This document shows positions 37,909 to 46,309 of a stretch of DNA of 53,097 nucleotides, piece by piece (within the stretch, counting starts at the first letter, position 1; every line of letters begins with the position of its first letter). The translations under genes and the position numbers were made by a program. Source of the DNA: Streptomyces sp. NRRL S-337 (GTDB taxonomy: Bacteria; Actinomycetota; Actinomycetes; Streptomycetales; Streptomycetaceae); assembly GCF_000720175.1 (NCBI RefSeq), contig NZ_JOIX01000051.1:1-53097 (forward strand), in the 5' to 3' direction. The notes beneath the pieces are model-generated. The model did no database searches. It saw nothing but the letters and a program-made list of their open reading frames with translations, and was not told where the DNA came from.

Positions 37909-39342
37909 ATGGTCATGCTCGATCCGCTCGGAGCGCTCACCGAGGCGTTCACCAGCTTCCTGTTCGGGAAGGTGGAGACGACACGGCTGCCGGTACGCAC
38001 CTCCACCGGCCAGGCCCAGGCGGTCTACCTGCCCACCGCCGCGCCCGGCCTCGGCGACTCCGGCGTGATCATCGGCCGTGAGGTCTACAGCGGCAAGGGC
38101 TACATCTACGACCCGTTCCAGCTGTACGGACAGCAGCTGCCGGCCCCGCACTGGCTCGTGCTCGGCGAGTCCGGCAACGGCAAGTCCGCGCTGGAGAAGA
38201 CGTACGTACTGCGGCAGCTGAGGTTCCGGGACCGGCAGGTCGTGGTGCTCGACGCGCAGGGCGAGGACGGCGTCGGCGAGTGGAACCTCATCGCGCAGGA
38301 GCTGGGGATAACTCCCATCCGGCTGGACCCGACCGCGGCGCTCAACGGCGGCATCCGGCTCAACCCGCTCGATCCGTCCATCACCACGACCGGCCAGCTT
38401 GCCCTGCTGCGGACGATCATCGAGGTGGCGATGGGCCACGGCCTCGACGAGCGGGCCGGCTTCGCCCTCAAGGTCGCCCATGCCTACGTCAACGAGACGA
38501 TCACCGACCGGCAGCCGGTGCTGACGGACATCGTCGAGCAGCTGCGGCACCCGGAGCCCGAGTCGGCCGAGGCGATGAACGTCGACATAGACGACGTACG
38601 GGCCTGGGGCCTGGACGTGGCGCTGGTGCTGGACCGGCTGGTCGACGGTGACCTGCGCGGCATGTTCGACGGGCCGACGTCGGCGGGCATCGACCTGGAC
38701 GCCCCGCTGATCGTCTTCGACCTCTCGCACATCGACCGCAACTCCATCGCGATGCCGATCCTGATGGCGATCGTCGGCGTCTGGCTGGAACACACCTGGA
38801 TCCGCCCCGACCGGAAGAAACGCATCTTCCTGGTCGAGGAGGCCTGGCACATCATCAACTCACCGTTCGTGGCGCAGCTGTTCCAGCGGTTGCTGAAGTT
38901 CGGCCGCCGGCTGGGCCTGTCGTTCGTGGCGGTCGTGCACCACCTGTCGGACGTGGTGGACGGCGCGGCGGCGCGGGAGGCCGCGGCGATCCTGAAGATG
39001 GCCTCGACCCGGACCATCTACGCGCAGAAGGCCGACGAGGCGCGGGCCACCGGGCGGGTGCTGGGCCTGCCGCGCTGGGCCGTGGAGATCATCCCGACCC
39101 TGACGCCCGGCATCGCGGTCTGGGACGTCAACGGCAACGTCCAGGTCGTCAAGCACCTCATCACGGAGGCCGAACGCCCGCTGGTCTACACCGACCGGGC
39201 GATGACCGAGTCGTCCCCGCTGCCGGCGGACGACCCCCGGGCCGCCCTCAACGCGGCGGCGGACGCGGAGGCCGAGGCACGCGCCGAGGCGATGGCGATG
39301 GAGCGCCGGTGGAGAGACGAGTCGAGCGAGACGGTGGCGTGA
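37909..39342 (+). CDS. VirB4/TraC-like ATPase
   Basis: A 477-residue cytosolic ATPase. Walker A is GESGNGKS (residues 86-93), followed by VVVLDAQGEDGVGEWNLI; Walker B is RIFLVEEAWHIIN, and FGRRLGLSFVAVVHHLSDV and ILKMASTRTIYAQ are typical of the VirB4/HerA RecA-like fold. It energises assembly or substrate transfer. GGGAGG precedes the ATG. Its C-terminal A/E-rich helix ends at a stop that overlaps the start of the VirD4-like gene (GTGA). Confidence 0.92.
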   Translation: MVMLDPLGALTEAFTSFLFGKVETTRLPVRTSTGQAQAVYLPTAAPGLGDSGVIIGREVYSGKGYIYDPFQLYGQQLPAPHWLVLGESGNGKSALEKTYVLRQLRFRDRQVVVLDAQGEDGVGEWNLIAQELGITPIRLDPTAALNGGIRLNPLDPSITTTGQLALLRTIIEVAMGHGLDERAGFALKVAHAYVNETITDRQPVLTDIVEQLRHPEPESAEAMNVDIDDVRAWGLDVALVLDRLVDGDLRGMFDGPTSAGIDLDAPLIVFDLSHIDRNSIAMPILMAIVGVWLEHTWIRPDRKKRIFLVEEAWHIINSPFVAQLFQRLLKFGRRLGLSFVAVVHHLSDVVDGAAAREAAAILKMASTRTIYAQKADEARATGRVLGLPRWAVEIIPTLTPGIAVWDVNGNVQVVKHLITEAERPLVYTDRAMTESSPLPADDPRAALNAAADAEAEARAEAMAMERRWRDESSETVA

Positions 39343-41003
39343 CGCGCGGATACGACGACGGGCCCTACGACGGACGGCACGGCGAACGGTACGACGGACG
39401 CCACGGCGAACGGCACGGTGAACGGTACGGCGGCGGGCGGGGGCGGGGCATCCCGGACTCCCTGCTGGTCGGGCTGCTCGCCTTCCTGCTGGGCCTGACC
39501 CTGCTCGTGTGGACGGCGACCGGGCTGGCCGGGCTGTTCGCGCACGGCGCCTGGCCGAAGGGCGTGGACTATTCCGGTACGCCGCTGGCCCTGCGCCATC
39601 TGGTGTCCGCGCCGCACGACATGGCCGCCGCCTGGCCGGACACCCCCAAGGGCCAGCTCTCCGGGTACGGCCTGTTCTGGGGCATCCTCATCGGCGAGCT
39701 GATGGTCCTGCTCGTCCTGACGATCTTCACGATGGGCACGGTCACCCGCTACCGCTCCGTACGGGCCGCCCGCCGCGCCAAGGCCCGGGCGGCGGCAAGG
39801 GCCGCGCGGGCGGGGCTCGTCGAGGACGCACCGGGCCCTCCGCTCGCGGCGGCCGCCCCGACCGCCCCCGTCGCACAGCCTGTACCGGCCGCCCCGGAAG
39901 CCCCGGCCGTACCGACGGCGGCCGCCCAGGAGACACCGGCCGCTCCGGAACCGCCGGCCGTTCCCGGGACACCGGCCGATGCGGCGGCCCCCGTCCCGCC
40001 CGGCCCGGTCCCCGAGCAGCGCACCGCGTCCCCGGGCGCGCCCGGTGCGGTCGCCGCGCCCGGTGAACCGGCGCTGCCCCGCGTCGAGTTCACCTCCGAC
40101 CGGTCCGCCGCGCGGACCGCCGCCGGCGCCGTCGCGGCCGCCGCCCCCGGCGCACTGATCGTGGCCACCACGGACCCCGCCCTGTGGGCCGGGACCAAGG
40201 ACGCCCGCGCCAAGCTCGGCCCGCTGCTGACCTACGACCCCACCCACCGCCTCGACACCCCGGCCCGGATGCGCTGGTCGCCCACCGCCGGCTGCGAGGA
40301 CCTCGCCACCGCGACCGCCCGCGCCGCCGCCCTGCTGGCCCCCGTACGCCCCGCCGGCTCCCTGGACTCGGCGCTCGCGGACGCCGCGCAGACGCTGCTG
40401 CGCTGCTGGCTGCACGCCGCGGCGGTGGACGGCCGGCCGTTCCGTCAGCTGCACCGCTGGGCGCACGCCGCGGGCGGCGCACAGGAGCCGGTCCGCATCC
40501 TGCGCACCAGCGCCCAGGCGTCCGCCGGGCAGGCCGGTGAGCTGGAGTCGGTGCTCACCGCGCACGCCGAACGCCGGGAGGCCGCCAAGGAGTTGGTCGG
40601 GCGGGCGCTGGGCGCGCTGTCGTCGATCCACATCCGGGACGCCTGCAATCCGCTGCGCGCGGATTCGCTCCTTCTCGAATCATTCATCGACGAAGGGGGA
40701 ACGCTCTACGTGGTAGGCGAGCCCGTCGAGGATCCGCGTACCGACCCGGGTGCGATGCCGCTGCTCACCGCACTCCTCTCGTACGTGGTCGAGCACGGCC
40801 GCCGCATGGCCGAACGGTCATCCGCCGGTCGGCTCGACCCACCACTCACCCTCGTCCTGGACGACATCGCGGCCCTCGCGCCGCTGCCCGCGCTACCGGA
40901 CCTGCTGGAAGCGGGCCGGACCCGCGGCCTGATGACGCTGGCGACCCTGCGCTCCCCCGAGCAGGCCCGGGCCCGCTGGCCACACCGCTCCCTGCCGGTC
41001 TGA
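39339..41003 (+). CDS. VirD4/TraG-like protein lacking a P-loop, C-terminally short
   Basis: A 554-residue protein. An N-terminal tandem DGRHGERY/H repeat precedes two membrane helices (about residues 41-69 and 110-132), an Ala/Pro-rich linker (155-235) and a RecA-like region that follows VirD4 in ALIVATTDPALW, GPLLTYDPTHRL, RWSPTAGCEDLATATARAAALL and the Walker-B-type LVLDDIAALAPLPALPDLLEAGRTRGL. No GxxGxGK[ST] sequence occurs anywhere; the equivalent position reads EFTSDRSAARTAAG. The protein stops just after QARARW, where VirD4 relatives continue for about 100 residues. The last 111 bases overlap the thioesterase gene antisense. Confidence 0.8.
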   Translation: MTRGYDDGPYDGRHGERYDGRHGERHGERYGGGRGRGIPDSLLVGLLAFLLGLTLLVWTATGLAGLFAHGAWPKGVDYSGTPLALRHLVSAPHDMAAAWPDTPKGQLSGYGLFWGILIGELMVLLVLTIFTMGTVTRYRSVRAARRAKARAAARAARAGLVEDAPGPPLAAAAPTAPVAQPVPAAPEAPAVPTAAAQETPAAPEPPAVPGTPADAAAPVPPGPVPEQRTASPGAPGAVAAPGEPALPRVEFTSDRSAARTAAGAVAAAAPGALIVATTDPALWAGTKDARAKLGPLLTYDPTHRLDTPARMRWSPTAGCEDLATATARAAALLAPVRPAGSLDSALADAAQTLLRCWLHAAAVDGRPFRQLHRWAHAAGGAQEPVRILRTSAQASAGQAGELESVLTAHAERREAAKELVGRALGALSSIHIRDACNPLRADSLLLESFIDEGGTLYVVGEPVEDPRTDPGAMPLLTALLSYVVEHGRRMAERSSAGRLDPPLTLVLDDIAALAPLPALPDLLEAGRTRGLMTLATLRSPEQARARWPHRSLPV

Positions 41004-41789
41004 GGCCGCCCGGTCCGGTGCCGCGACGACGGCCCGCGCCAGGTCCGGCCAGTGCCGGGTCAGGTAGAAGTGGTCGCCGCCCGGGAAGACCCGCATCCGG
41101 AAGTCCCCCACGGTGTGCGCCCGCCAGGCCGCCGCGTCGTCGACCGTCACCAGCGGGTCGGCGTCCCCGACCAGGGCGGTGACGGGGGTGCGAAGCAGCG
41201 GGCCGGGGCGGTACCGGTAGGTCTCGACGGCCTTGTAGTCGCTGCGGACCACGGGCAGCGCCATGGCCAGCAGCTCCCGGTCGTCCAGCACCCGGGGGTC
41301 GGTGCCTTGGGTGCGCCGGATCTCCTCGATCAGCCCGTCGTCGTCGCGCAGGTGGACGGTGCCACCGCGGACCCGGGAGGGCGCCCAGGCGCCGGAGACG
41401 ACGAGCCGCACCGGCCGGCCGGCGCCCGCCCCCTCCAGCAGCCGGGTCACCTCGTAGGCGATCAGCGCGCCCATGCTGTGCCCGAGCAGGACCAGGGGTT
41501 GCCGCCCGGTGAGCGGCAGCAGCCCCCGGCAGGCCCGGGCCGCCAGTTCGCGCAGGTCCTCCAGGCGTTCCTCGCGGATACGGTCGTGGCGGCCCGGGTA
41601 GCGCACCGCCAGCACCTCGTACGGGCCGGCCGCGGCCTCCGCGGTGGCGGCCGCCACCGCCTTGGCGAGCGGCCGGAACGCGGCCGCGCCACCGCCGGCG
41701 TGCGGGAAGCACACCACCCGGGCGGCCGGCTGCGCCCCGTCCGCGGCGGGCGCCGGGCCCAGCCGGCGCAGCCACCGGCTACATTCCAC
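40893..41789 (-). CDS. Type II (editing) thioesterase
   Basis: A 298-residue alpha/beta hydrolase of the PKS/NRPS-associated TEII family. CFPHAGGGAAAFRPL, VRYPGRHDR, the nucleophile elbow GHSMGA, the catalytic Asp region VGDADPLV and the His in GGDHFYLTRHW are all present. It hydrolyses aberrant acyl groups from carrier proteins. It is the last gene of the nine-gene minus-strand operon and overlaps the SDR gene by 11 bases. After RHWPDLARAVV the last roughly 45 residues do not resemble the family; 36 of them are read from the antisense of the virD4-like gene, indicating a lost original stop. Confidence 0.92.
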   Translation of the reverse strand: MECSRWLRRLGPAPAADGAQPAARVVCFPHAGGGAAAFRPLAKAVAAATAEAAAGPYEVLAVRYPGRHDRIREERLEDLRELAARACRGLLPLTGRQPLVLLGHSMGALIAYEVTRLLEGAGAGRPVRLVVSGAWAPSRVRGGTVHLRDDDGLIEEIRRTQGTDPRVLDDRELLAMALPVVRSDYKAVETYRYRPGPLLRTPVTALVGDADPLVTVDDAAAWRAHTVGDFRMRVFPGGDHFYLTRHWPDLARAVVAAPDRAASDRQGAVWPAGPGLLGGAQGRQRHQAAGPARFQQVR

Positions 41790-42609
41790 GGGTGTAGCCC
41801 CCGTCGACGGTCAGGCTCTGCGCGGTGATCGCCGACGCCCGGCCGGAGACCAGGAATCCGATCAGCTCCGCGGCCTCCCGCGCCTCGACGAGCCGGCGCA
41901 GCGGGATGCCCTTGCGGGCCTGGCGCAGCATCCGGGCCGGGTCGGCGCCGATCTCCTCGGCCTGCGCGGCGAGTTCGCGGCGCAGCATGGGCGTGTCGAT
42001 CCAGCCGGGCAGGACGGCGTTGACGGTGATGCCGCGGGCCGCGAGGTCCAGGGCGAGGCCCTTGGTGTAGCCGATCAGGCCGTGCTTGGAGGCGCAGTAG
42101 GCGGTGTTCCGCATCTTGCCGGCCTTGCCGAGGATCGACGAGACGTTGACGATCCGCCCGTGGTCGACGAGGTACTCCAGGCAGGCCGCGGTGACCGCGA
42201 AGGTGCCGTGCAGGTTGATGTCCAGCACCCGCAGCCAGGTGGTCTCGTCGTCGGGCCCGTTCTCGTCGGCCACGCCGGCGTTGTTGACGAGGATGTCGAG
42301 GGTGCCGGCGGCCCGGAGTTCGGCGCGGAGCCGGGTGCGGACCAGTTCCCGGTCGCGCAGGTCCGCGGCGACGGCCACGGCGGTGGCGCCGAGGTCGGCG
42401 GCCTCCTTGACGACCGTCTCCAGCTGCCCGGCGTCCCGGTCGAGGAGGATCAGCCGGGCGGCGCCGGCCTCGGCCAGCAGCAGGGCCGTCTCCCGGCCGA
42501 TGCCCTGGGCCGCGCCGGTCACCACGGCCGTCTTCCCGGCCAGTTCGCCGGGCACCGGACCGCCGTCCGGCAGGCCGGCGACCCCGGCCGTTGTCATGTC
42601 GTCGGTCAT
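41779..42609 (-). CDS. Short-chain dehydrogenase/reductase in the KS operon
   Basis: A 276-residue classical SDR. The cofactor motif is TGAAQGIGRE, followed by NNAG, the catalytic Ser (NVSSILGKAG) and YCASK, and the family C-terminus SLTVDGGYTRGM. It resembles 3-oxoacyl-ACP or 3-hydroxyacyl dehydrogenases. Thirteen bases separate it from the FabG-like gene upstream. It could reduce a second beta-keto position, or act on the aldehyde, imine or alcohol after release; the sequence does not decide. Confidence 0.88.
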   Translation of the reverse strand: MTDDMTTAGVAGLPDGGPVPGELAGKTAVVTGAAQGIGRETALLLAEAGAARLILLDRDAGQLETVVKEAADLGATAVAVAADLRDRELVRTRLRAELRAAGTLDILVNNAGVADENGPDDETTWLRVLDINLHGTFAVTAACLEYLVDHGRIVNVSSILGKAGKMRNTAYCASKHGLIGYTKGLALDLAARGITVNAVLPGWIDTPMLRRELAAQAEEIGADPARMLRQARKGIPLRRLVEAREAAELIGFLVSGRASAITAQSLTVDGGYTRGM

Positions 42610-42622
42610 GATCGTGGTCCCC

Positions 42623-43369
42623 TCACGCCATCTTCAGGCCGCCGTCGATGTGGAGCACCTCGCCCGTCGCGTACGTGTTGCGCGGGCTTGCCAGGTACGC
42701 CACGGCGTCGGCGATGGTCTCGGGTTCGGCGTAGGACTTCACCAGCAGCCGGCGCATGATCTCGTCCTCGCCGTGGCTGCGGATGGCGTCGGTCATCTCC
42801 GTGTTGATGACGCCGGGGGCGACCGCGTTGACCAGGATCCCGCGGGACGCCAGCTCCACCGCCATCGCCTTGGTGAACGCCTCCAGACCGCCCTTGGCCG
42901 CCGCGTAGTTGGACTGCCCGCGGCCCGGCTTGGAGGCGGCCGACGAGGAGATGTTGACGATCCGGCCGTAGCGCTGGCGCATCATCAGGGGCGCCACGGC
43001 CTGGACGGTGAGCATCGGCGCGACCAGGTTGGTGGCCAGCACCTGCTCGATGTCCTTCAGGCTCTGGTTGACCAGCAGTTCGTCGCGGGTGATGCCGGCG
43101 TTGTTGACCAGGACGTCGATCCGCCCGAAGGCGGCCCGTACGTCCGCGACCAGTTGCTGCGGCACGACGGGGTCGGAGACGTCCCCCTGGAAGAGCTCGA
43201 CGCGGCGGCCGAGTGCGGCGATCTGCTCGGCGGCCTGTTCCGCCTCGCGGGTCGCGCTGCGGTAGTTGAGCGCGATGTCCGAGCCGCCCTCCGCCAGTTT
43301 CAGGGCGATGGCCCGGCCGATGCCCCGGCTGCCGCCGGTCACCAGCGCCACCTGGCCTTCGAATTCCAT
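42623..43369 (-). CDS. FabG-like 3-oxoacyl-ACP reductase
   Basis: A 248-residue SDR that follows FabG closely: TGGSRGIGRAIA, NNAGITRDELL, the catalytic triad in ISSSAASKPGRGQSNYAAAK, AVAPGVINTEMT and VLHIDGGLKMA. It should reduce beta-ketoacyl-ACP with NADPH, supplying the ketoreductase step for the operon's ketosynthases. GAGAGGAC precedes the ATG at 43369; an in-frame ATG five codons upstream is less well placed. Confidence 0.93.
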   Translation of the reverse strand: MEFEGQVALVTGGSRGIGRAIALKLAEGGSDIALNYRSATREAEQAAEQIAALGRRVELFQGDVSDPVVPQQLVADVRAAFGRIDVLVNNAGITRDELLVNQSLKDIEQVLATNLVAPMLTVQAVAPLMMRQRYGRIVNISSSAASKPGRGQSNYAAAKGGLEAFTKAMAVELASRGILVNAVAPGVINTEMTDAIRSHGEDEIMRRLLVKSYAEPETIADAVAYLASPRNTYATGEVLHIDGGLKMA

Positions 43370-43402
43370 GATGTCCTCTCGCACGCTTCGTGAAGTGGGG
43401 TC

Positions 43403-46288
43403 TCAGACCGAGTGGGCGCTCTTGTAGTCGGCCAGCCGCAGCCCGTGCGCGTCGGCCAGCGCCGCGATGTCGATGACCTGTTGGCGGCTGATGTTCCCGT
43501 ACGAGTAGTGGTGGGTAAGGCCGGCCAGACCCATCAGCGCGGTCTCCGCCATGCAGGCGAACAGCTGGCCGGCCTCCAGGAAGGCCCGCGCCGACGGGTG
43601 CAGGCTCTCGCCGTTCGGGGTGGCGACGATCCCGCCGAGCATGTACGCCAGGTCGGGCCGCTGCTCGGGCACGCCCGGCACCACGTTGTTGGGCACCGCG
43701 ATGTCGCAGATCACCGCGCCGTCGGCGAAGTGCTCGCCGGTCAGGAACGGTTCGGGGCTGTTGGAGGCGGCAAGCACCAGCTGTGCCTCGCGCAGCGCCG
43801 CACTGTCCTGGGTGACGGTCAGGAACGGGTCGCTGCCGTAACGCTCCGTCAGGTACTCGGCGATGGCCCGGCCGCGCCCGGCGTCGTCGCCGCCCGGCCC
43901 CTCGGCCAGCCACTTGGTGATCAGCGGCTCCTCCGCGAGCCGCGCCGGGATGCCGGCGAGTTCGCCGCCGGCCGCGATCCGCGACCAGCACTCCTGGTAG
44001 ATGCCGTGCACCGTGTTGCCCAGCCGCCGGGCGGAGCCGTCGCGGCGGCTGCCGACCAGCACGATCCGGCCGAGCCGCTCGGCGAACAGCTGGCTGTAGA
44101 CCGACGCGATGTTGCCGGCCGCGCCGACCACGGCCAGCGTGGCGTCCTCGACCTTCCAGCCCCGGTCCTGCGCGCCCCGCTCCATCGCCTGCACACCCAT
44201 CGCCACGGTCAGCGCGTTACCACTGGTCAACGCGATGCCGGGGACCTTCAGCGAGGTGCAGTTGTTCGTGACGATCGAGGTGTACATGCCCAGACCGGCC
44301 ACCGTGCAGCCGTCCTCGCGGGCCGCCTGCACCCGCTCCTCGATGTCCGCGCGGATCCCCGCCACGTCACCGGACGCCAGATAGCCGCCCATCTGCTCGG
44401 ACGACACCATCAGCGGGTACAGCGCGAACTCCACGGCGCTGCCCAGCGGCGAGTCGATCCGCACGCCCGGATAGGGCGCGGCCTTCTTGACCGGGTCCAT
44501 GCCCAGGACGAACGAGCGCAGCGCGGCGTCGCTCAGCTCGGCGAGCGCCGGGTCGACCTGCCGCAGGTGCGCCGGTTCGATCAGGTGGTTGAGGAACGCG
44601 ACCTTGCGCACCGGCCCGGTCACCGGCCGCGGCGCGCCCTGCTCGTAGCCGGGCAGCGCGCCCCGGAAGTCCCGGATCTCGGCGCGCGGCTTGGGGATCC
44701 GGCGGTCACTGGCCGGGTGGACCAGGTGGAGCGTGTCCTCGTACCGCAGGATGCGGCAGAGCCGGTCCAGCGCCCCGCGCAGCTGCTCGATCTCCTCGTC
44801 GGTGAGATATGCGGACGGCTGGATGCGCAGCACGTTGCCGGCGCTGCCGGTCGGCGCGATCCGGATGCGTTCCTGCCGCAGCAGGTAGCCCGAGAGGAGA
44901 TAGCCCAGCGACCCGGTGTACGCGCTGCCGCGCAGCACCATCGAGCGGGCACCGCCCTGGTCGCGCAGCTGCACGCCGAGGAACAGGCCCTTGCCGCGGA
45001 CGTCCTCGATGACGTCGGGGTAGGCGGCCTTCAGGCCGTTCAGCACCGCGGTGAGCTTCTCGCCGCGCTCGGTGACCTGCCGGTACAGCTGCCCGTCGCC
45101 GGCCTCCAGCAGCTCGACGACCTTGCGGGCGATGGCTGAGGAGAAGTCGTCCATGGCGAACGTGGAACTGTGGATGATGTCGAACTCGCCCTGGTAGAGC
45201 GACTTCCGGACCAGCATCGCGGAGATCTTGGCGAGCCCGCCGCCGAGCGACTTGGACAGCGTGTAGTAGTCGCCGCGCAGCCCGATCAGCGAGCTGGCGA
45301 GGAACGCCCCGCAGCGGCCCAGACCGCTCTGCACCTCGTCGATGATCAGCGCGGTGCCGACCTTGTTGCAGAACAGCCGGATGGCCCGGCCCTGCTCGAC
45401 GGTCAGCGCATGGATGCCGCCCTCACCCTGCACCGGCTCCACCAGGAACGCGGTGATCACCGGCAGGTCCCGCTCGACGACGTGGACCCGCCCGCCGTCG
45501 GTCTCGACGTCGAGCAGCGTCACCCGCTCCTCGTCGGCGATGTCGTCCAGCAGCTCGGGCCGGTCCATCGGCACGAACCGCACCCGCGTCCCGAGGTTCG
45601 CGAACGGGGTCCGGAAGCCGCTGTTGTACGTCAGCTGGACGCTGCCGACGAGCTTGCCGTGGAAGGACCGCTCCAGCGCCAGGAACAGCGGCCGGGTGGC
45701 CAGCGCCGCCGCGTTGTGCGCCCCGACCGCCGCCAGCAGCGCCTCGATCCCCCCGCCCTCCGGTGCCCGCTCCCGCACCGCGGCGGCGCGGAAGGCGTCC
45801 TCGTCGACGACGGCCTCGCCCCGGCCGACCGCCTCCCGCGCCCGCTCCACGTGGGCGGCGACCGTCTCGGCGAGCTCCATGACGGCACGCACCCGGACCA
45901 GTTCGGCGTGTTTGACGGCCGCCTCGACGGCCTCGGCACCGCTGTTGCCGAACGTCGCGACGTACGGCTCCTTGACGGAGGTCTCCCGCCGGACGACGTC
46001 ACTGAGCGCGGCGCCGAGCCGGCCGGCCTCCTCCCGCAGCGAGAACTGCGCGTGCACGGCCCGCCGCTGGTCGAGCAGCTCGTGCGCGTGGGCGACGATC
46101 TCGGGGTGGTTGTGGCCCAGGATCAGCGAGCCGTAGCCGCCCATCAGGTCCAGGACGGGCACCTCGGCGCCCTGCTCGTCACGGTGGTGGAGGGTGTTGC
46201 CCTCCGCCCGGACGTACTCCACGTCCAGCCCCAGGGCGGTGAAGATCCGGCCCATCTGAGGCTGCACGAACTCGGTGAACTGCGACAT
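43403..46288 (-). CDS. Fusion of class III aminotransferase and acyl-ACP reductase
   Basis: A 961-residue two-domain enzyme. Residues 1-500 are a class III (omega-type) PLP aminotransferase: GNSGAEAVEAAVKHA, EPVQGEGGIHAL, ALIIDEVQSGLGRCG and the Schiff-base Lys346 (TLSKSLGGG). Residues about 562-961 match cyanobacterial long-chain acyl-ACP reductase: GLGMYTSIVTNN, LTSGNALTVAMGVQA, the Rossmann motif VVGAAGNIAS, and QLFACMAETAL with the acyl-thioester Cys (Cys912), then HHYSYGNIS. Predicted chemistry: acyl-ACP is reduced to an aldehyde, which is transaminated to a terminal amine. An insertion of about 60 residues (130-190) lies in the aminotransferase. It sits mid-operon. Confidence 0.92.
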   Translation of the reverse strand: MSQFTEFVQPQMGRIFTALGLDVEYVRAEGNTLHHRDEQGAEVPVLDLMGGYGSLILGHNHPEIVAHAHELLDQRRAVHAQFSLREEAGRLGAALSDVVRRETSVKEPYVATFGNSGAEAVEAAVKHAELVRVRAVMELAETVAAHVERAREAVGRGEAVVDEDAFRAAAVRERAPEGGGIEALLAAVGAHNAAALATRPLFLALERSFHGKLVGSVQLTYNSGFRTPFANLGTRVRFVPMDRPELLDDIADEERVTLLDVETDGGRVHVVERDLPVITAFLVEPVQGEGGIHALTVEQGRAIRLFCNKVGTALIIDEVQSGLGRCGAFLASSLIGLRGDYYTLSKSLGGGLAKISAMLVRKSLYQGEFDIIHSSTFAMDDFSSAIARKVVELLEAGDGQLYRQVTERGEKLTAVLNGLKAAYPDVIEDVRGKGLFLGVQLRDQGGARSMVLRGSAYTGSLGYLLSGYLLRQERIRIAPTGSAGNVLRIQPSAYLTDEEIEQLRGALDRLCRILRYEDTLHLVHPASDRRIPKPRAEIRDFRGALPGYEQGAPRPVTGPVRKVAFLNHLIEPAHLRQVDPALAELSDAALRSFVLGMDPVKKAAPYPGVRIDSPLGSAVEFALYPLMVSSEQMGGYLASGDVAGIRADIEERVQAAREDGCTVAGLGMYTSIVTNNCTSLKVPGIALTSGNALTVAMGVQAMERGAQDRGWKVEDATLAVVGAAGNIASVYSQLFAERLGRIVLVGSRRDGSARRLGNTVHGIYQECWSRIAAGGELAGIPARLAEEPLITKWLAEGPGGDDAGRGRAIAEYLTERYGSDPFLTVTQDSAALREAQLVLAASNSPEPFLTGEHFADGAVICDIAVPNNVVPGVPEQRPDLAYMLGGIVATPNGESLHPSARAFLEAGQLFACMAETALMGLAGLTHHYSYGNISRQQVIDIAALADAHGLRLADYKSAHSV

Positions 46289-46309
46289 GTGTTGGTGTCC
46301 CCTCGTGCG

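Noticed and set aside
31691..41003. The T4SS-like locus as an integrative conjugative element
   Set aside because: No integrase, relaxase, replication initiator, att repeats or tRNA gene were seen, and both flanks look chromosomal or biosynthetic.
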